Shown in pieces: positions 51,489 to 54,214 of a stretch of 54,214 nucleotides of DNA. The stretch is taken from NCBI GenBank assembly GCA_039738635.1, contig JBCLLN010000006.1, positions 1 to 54,214 of the forward strand, given 5' to 3'. Numbering within the stretch: position 1 is the first letter of the stretch; each line of letters opens with the position of its first letter. A program made the position numbers and the translations under genes. Below the pieces are notes generated by a model. That model worked only from the letters and a program-made list of their open reading frames with translations, was not told the DNA's origin and searched no databases. Source of the stretch: JBCLLP01 sp039738635 (GTDB lineage Bacteria; Patescibacteriota; Saccharimonadia; CAILAD01; BJGX01).

Positions 51489-52054
51489 TACAAGCTAGCT
51501 ATAAGCCGAATTTTGTCCCCCTCACCACAAAATTCAAACCTAAACTCTGTGGTGAGGGGTGATGACCATCTATCTTAAGCTAGCAAAAATGCTAGCAGAC
51601 CTGTGCGTACTGCACATGGTGCGATATACCCTATAATAAGACGAGAAGTCTCTCCGCCGAAGCGGAAGGGCCCATAATCTTGCAGCCGGTAGGGTTTACC
51701 TCCCCTGATAATCACTTATCAGAGCTGGGGGCTCTTAACCCACTCTTTTCACCCTTACCCAGCCATCTCAACGCTTCGCTAGTAGTTAATCATAGCTATA
51801 AAAAATTAGCTTATAATCTATATAATAGGATATCAAAGCGCTGAAATGGCTGGGCGGTATAGTCTCTGTGGCACTTTCCCGAGGATTACTCCTGGTCGCA
51901 ATTAACGACTACCGTACTCTATGCTGTTCGGACTTTCCTCCCAGCCATTTCAAGGATTATTTTAGCTACTCTACTAGCGATATATCATAATAATACCTGT
52001 TAGTAGTAACTAGCTATAATCACTAAAATGGCTGGGCGGTCATCCGCTAGCTCA
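51489..52054 (-). ncRNA. rnpB: RNase P RNA, enlarged, with twin arms
   Basis: The catalytic RNA that trims tRNA 5' ends. On the minus strand the conserved blocks are present: GAGGAAAGTCCGAACAGCATAGAG, ACAGAGACTATACCGCC, GTAAGGGTGAAA, GGTAAACCC, and near the 3' end ACAAAATTCGGCTTATAG. P1 is AGCTAGC at the start with GCTAGCT at the end. At about 566 nt it is roughly 150-200 nt longer than common type A forms. The excess is in two arms, at the P3 and P12 positions, each built on CCGCCCAGCCATTT paired with AAATGGCTGGG or AGATGGCTGGG. Confidence 0.93.
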
Positions 52055-52064
52055 TAGTAACAAT

Positions 52065-52093
52065 ATTATACTATATTTAGTATTTTTTGTCTA
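52065..52093 (-). promoter_or_regulatory. rnpB promoter
   Basis: TAGACA (52088-52093) and TATAAT (52065-52070) on the minus strand, 17 bp apart. The -35 overlaps the last codons of rnhA. Confidence 0.7.
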
Positions 52094-52501
52094 TTTGAGG
52101 CTATCTAATACTTGGTTTACTACTGCATCGGCCTGCTTGTTGTCTGCTCGATAGACATGAGTGTAAGTTACCTCAATGCCTTGTGCTAATTCCCTAACCT
52201 TAGCATTCAGGATTTTTATATTATCGTTTTTGACTCTATAGATACCATTAAGCTGCTTGACCACTAGCTCACTATCCAGATAAAAGTCGGCTTGTAGCAC
52301 GCCCATGGCCTTAAGCCTATCCATAGCTACCACTACAGCGCTATACTCAGCATAATTATTGGTCCCTACGCCCAGAAACTTACCTATTTCTTCAATTATC
52401 TCGCCCTTAGGAGATTTAATAACGACTCCTGCTGCAGATGGCCCGGGATTACCCCTAGATCCGCCATCACAATAGACAATGACTTTAGCTATTTTATTCA
52501 T
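52091..52501 (-). CDS. rnhA: Ribonuclease HI
   Basis: RNase HI cuts the RNA strand of RNA-DNA hybrids. The 136-residue protein has the first catalytic Asp in VIVYCDGGSRGNPG (about residue 12), the Glu in NNYAEYSAV (about 52), the next Asp in FYLDSELVVKQL (about 75), and the last in RADNKQADAVVNQ (about 124). This is the short, bacterial/archaeal type lacking the basic handle. Its ATG overlaps the uppP stop (4-bp overlap), so the two are coupled. The -35 box of rnpB sits at its end. Confidence 0.96.
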   Translation of the reverse strand: MNKIAKVIVYCDGGSRGNPGPSAAGVVIKSPKGEIIEEIGKFLGVGTNNYAEYSAVVVAMDRLKAMGVLQADFYLDSELVVKQLNGIYRVKNDNIKILNAKVRELAQGIEVTYTHVYRADNKQADAVVNQVLDSLK

Positions 52502-53286
52502 TTTTGTACTCTTAATAGCCAGATACCAACCACCGCTAAGCCCAATACTACCCTATAAATTACAAATACCAGCAATGAATGCTTTTTAAGATAATTAAGT
52601 AGCCAGGCTATAACTGCTATCCCTACGCCAAAGGCAATAATAATCCCTATAACCGTCATCCCTACCGACACTTCTGTGCTGGGCTCAGAAATTAATTGAG
52701 TAAATTTATAAAGCCCCGCCCCCATGGATATCGGTGTGGCCAACAAAAAGCTAAAACGCGCCGCAGACTCCCTGTTGAGCCCCAGGTACTCTCCTGCTGT
52801 GATAGTTATTCCAGATCTAGAAGTACCGGGAATTAGCGCCAAAACTTGAGCAAAACCAATAAACAATGCTCTTTTCTTACCAATATGGTTCAAGTCCTTA
52901 TCTAGCTTGGCCTTATGATCAACATAATACATTAATATCCCAAAGAAAATAATACCTAATCCGATGACCAGTGCGGCATAGCTAGACTGATGAAAGTACT
53001 TCTCAATAAACTTATCACCCATGAAGCCGGCTATGGCAGCTGGAATTGAAGCAATAACTATATACCATAGCAACTTATCGCGCCTCTTAAACAGTCCATA
53101 AAAGTCCTTCCAGAAAAACACCAGTAATGCTAGGGCCGTACCAATATGAATCGCCGCATCAAAAGACAAGCCTGGGTTTGGCAGATTAAAAGCCCACGGC
53201 AACAAAAACAAATGAGCTGAGCTAGAAATAGGCAAAAACTCGGTAATCCCTTGCAGGATAGCCAGCATAACGACCACAGCTATCAT
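52498..53286 (-). CDS. uppP: Undecaprenyl-diphosphatase
   Basis: UppP (BacA) recycles the C55 lipid carrier for cell-wall and polysaccharide synthesis. The 262 residues form about eight transmembrane helices. The active-site motifs are QGITEFLPISSSAHL (about 11-25) and ALIPGTSRSGITITAGEYLG (about 155-175), both complete. It fits the need of the adjacent polysaccharide cluster and of peptidoglycan synthesis. It overlaps both neighbours by 4 bases. Confidence 0.96.
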   Translation of the reverse strand: MIAVVVMLAILQGITEFLPISSSAHLFLLPWAFNLPNPGLSFDAAIHIGTALALLVFFWKDFYGLFKRRDKLLWYIVIASIPAAIAGFMGDKFIEKYFHQSSYAALVIGLGIIFFGILMYYVDHKAKLDKDLNHIGKKRALFIGFAQVLALIPGTSRSGITITAGEYLGLNRESAARFSFLLATPISMGAGLYKFTQLISEPSTEVSVGMTVIGIIIAFGVGIAVIAWLLNYLKKHSLLVFVIYRVVLGLAVVGIWLLRVQK

Positions 53287-53699
53287 AGCTTAACTCCCCC
53301 TACCTGTTTGATATACTTCTCGAACTTTTCTGCCTCAACAGCTCTCTGGGCTAGGCTGGCTGGCCTAGCATTGGTATGGTCAGCATCTGCAATCGTAAAT
53401 AATGAAAAAATGTGTATGTGCAGATGTGGAACATCAAAGCCAACCGCCACTAAACTGACTTTTGGTGGATTATAAATTACCTTGGTAGCTCTACCAAAGA
53501 ACTGCGCTACGATCATTAAGTGCGCAAAATCGGCGCCACCTAGCTCCTGCCAATCAGCCACTTCTTTAATTGGAATAATTAGTAGATGACCTGGGTTGTG
53601 AGGCATATTTGTAAGCATTACAAAACACTTATCGTCCTCAAAAAGCACTGTTCCGGGCAATTCTTGGAGTCTGATTTTAGTAAAGATAGATTGCGACAT
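53283..53699 (-). CDS. HIT-family protein
   Basis: A 138-residue member of the histidine-triad hydrolase/transferase family. The triad is PHLHIHIFSL (about 100-109), preceded by the usual GHLLIIPIKEVADWQEL block. HIT proteins cleave nucleoside 5'-phosphoramidates or dinucleotides, often AMP-linked. The length is normal. It overlaps uppP by 4 bases and lies 5 bp after the Clp gene on the same strand, so it is inside a continuous string. Confidence 0.93.
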   Translation of the reverse strand: MSQSIFTKIRLQELPGTVLFEDDKCFVMLTNMPHNPGHLLIIPIKEVADWQELGGADFAHLMIVAQFFGRATKVIYNPPKVSLVAVGFDVPHLHIHIFSLFTIADADHTNARPASLAQRAVEAEKFEKYIKQVGGVKL

Positions 53700-53704
53700 A
53701 GCCC

Positions 53705-54214
53705 CTATCCTACATCTTTAAGGTCATCAATATCAAGAGTCAAGTTGCTACCAGGCTTTAATTCGCCAGTCAAAAGCTTCTGGGCGATTAGATTTTCTAC
53801 AAGTCTAGAGATAACACGGCGCATAGGTCGAGCGCCTAGCCGAGGGTCATAGCCAAGCTCTACCATGTAAACTAGTGCTGGCTGGGTCAAGACTATAGAT
53901 ACTTTTTTACCTTCCAGCTCCTTATTGACACCAGCTATAATTAAATTAGCAACCTCCAATAGCTCTTCTTTGGTTAATGGCCTAAATAGTACAAGTTCAT
54001 CAAATCTATTGATAAGCTCAGGTCTGAAGATATTGTCGTTAATTAGCTTATCGGTTAACTCGGACTCAAAATCCTCGAGCTTTTTGCCTGCTGATATCTG
54101 GGCTCTAATGTCGTTCGCTCCAGCATTAGAGGTACATATAATAATTGACTCCTTAAAGCTCACCTTATGACCGTGATCATCGGTTAATATACCTTCATCA
54201 AGCATTTGTAATAG
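53705..54214 (-). CDS. Clp-family AAA+ ATPase, C-terminal part (cut by window)
   Basis: The 169 visible residues are the end of a ClpB/ClpC-type chaperone. They include ILTDDHGHKVSFKESIIICTSNAGA (sensor 1 region), FRPELINRFDELVLFRPL and the C-terminal sensor 2 GYDPRLGARPMRRVI. The gene continues past the right edge. Hsp100 proteins unfold proteins; ClpC would feed ClpP and ClpB works with DnaK. The missing N-terminal half is needed to choose between them. Confidence 0.93.
   Translation of the reverse strand, partial: LLQMLDEGILTDDHGHKVSFKESIIICTSNAGANDIRAQISAGKKLEDFESELTDKLINDNIFRPELINRFDELVLFRPLTKEELLEVANLIIAGVNKELEGKKVSIVLTQPALVYMVELGYDPRLGARPMRRVISRLVENLIAQKLLTGELKPGSNLTLDIDDLKDVG

Overview
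This window looks like a chromosome segment of a small-genome bacterium of the Candidate Phyla Radiation (Patescibacteria), probably a Saccharibacteria (TM7) relative. The evidence is a 16S rRNA gene carrying a homing-endonuclease intron, several protein families typical of that group (DUF4012, DUF4446, a VirD4/TraC-like ATPase, bactofilin, an ArgRS without the usual HIGH signature), very tight minus-strand gene strings, A+T-rich DNA, and TGA used as a stop. The phylum call is inference; a 16S placement would settle it.

Layout. 0-3.9 kb: a ribosomal RNA locus on the minus strand. The 16S gene has its own consensus promoter, a long leader, a matching pre-16S processing stem and an 815-nt group I-like intron encoding a LAGLIDADG endonuclease. 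After 16S comes a hairpin terminator, then a small membrane-protein gene in the opposite direction, then tRNA-Ile and tRNA-Ala with their own promoter and terminator. Between the two tRNAs lies a tRNA acceptor-like minihelix. 23S and 5S are not in the window. 3.9-18.8 kb: a minus-strand string with a PAP2-like membrane protein, a methyltransferase-like protein, gyrB-gyrA, a conjugation-type ATPase with a small partner, an L,D-transpeptidase, and pheS-pheT. PheT carries an inserted, apparently inactive NlpC/P60-like domain. 18.8-19.9 kb: a gene-poor stretch with an autonomous small transcription unit. 19.9-25.9 kb: trpS, rmuC, two small proteins, and a UvrD-type helicase-nuclease. 26-31.2 kb: a PP2C-like/beta-propeller membrane protein, argS, smpB, class I aldolase. 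31.2-33.8 kb: a candidate small RNA, an acyltransferase, a small islet bounded by repeats of the tmRNA terminator, and tmRNA (ssrA).

33.8-40.8 kb: a transporter, then a glycan/Leloir region with a truncated plus a complete glycosyltransferase, galE flanked by insertion-sequence remnants, another glycosyltransferase, a GalT-like protein, and an unidentified structured RNA with its own promoter and terminator. 40.8-45.6 kb: comM, DUF4446, bactofilin, and the infC-rpmI-rplT translation operon, where infC appears to start at AUA. 45.6-51.4 kb: a minus-strand surface-polysaccharide/export operon with an initiating sugar-phosphate transferase, a glycosyltransferase, a DUF4012 protein and a MacB-type ABC exporter. 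51.4-54.2 kb: an enlarged RNase P RNA with two arms built on nearly the same stem, then rnhA, uppP, a HIT protein and the 3' part of a Clp ATPase gene that runs off the window.

The most unusual items are the PheT insertion, the broken-up rRNA locus with its intron and tRNA-like minihelix, the twin-arm RNase P RNA, the unidentified 40.5-kb RNA and the tmRNA-adjacent islet.
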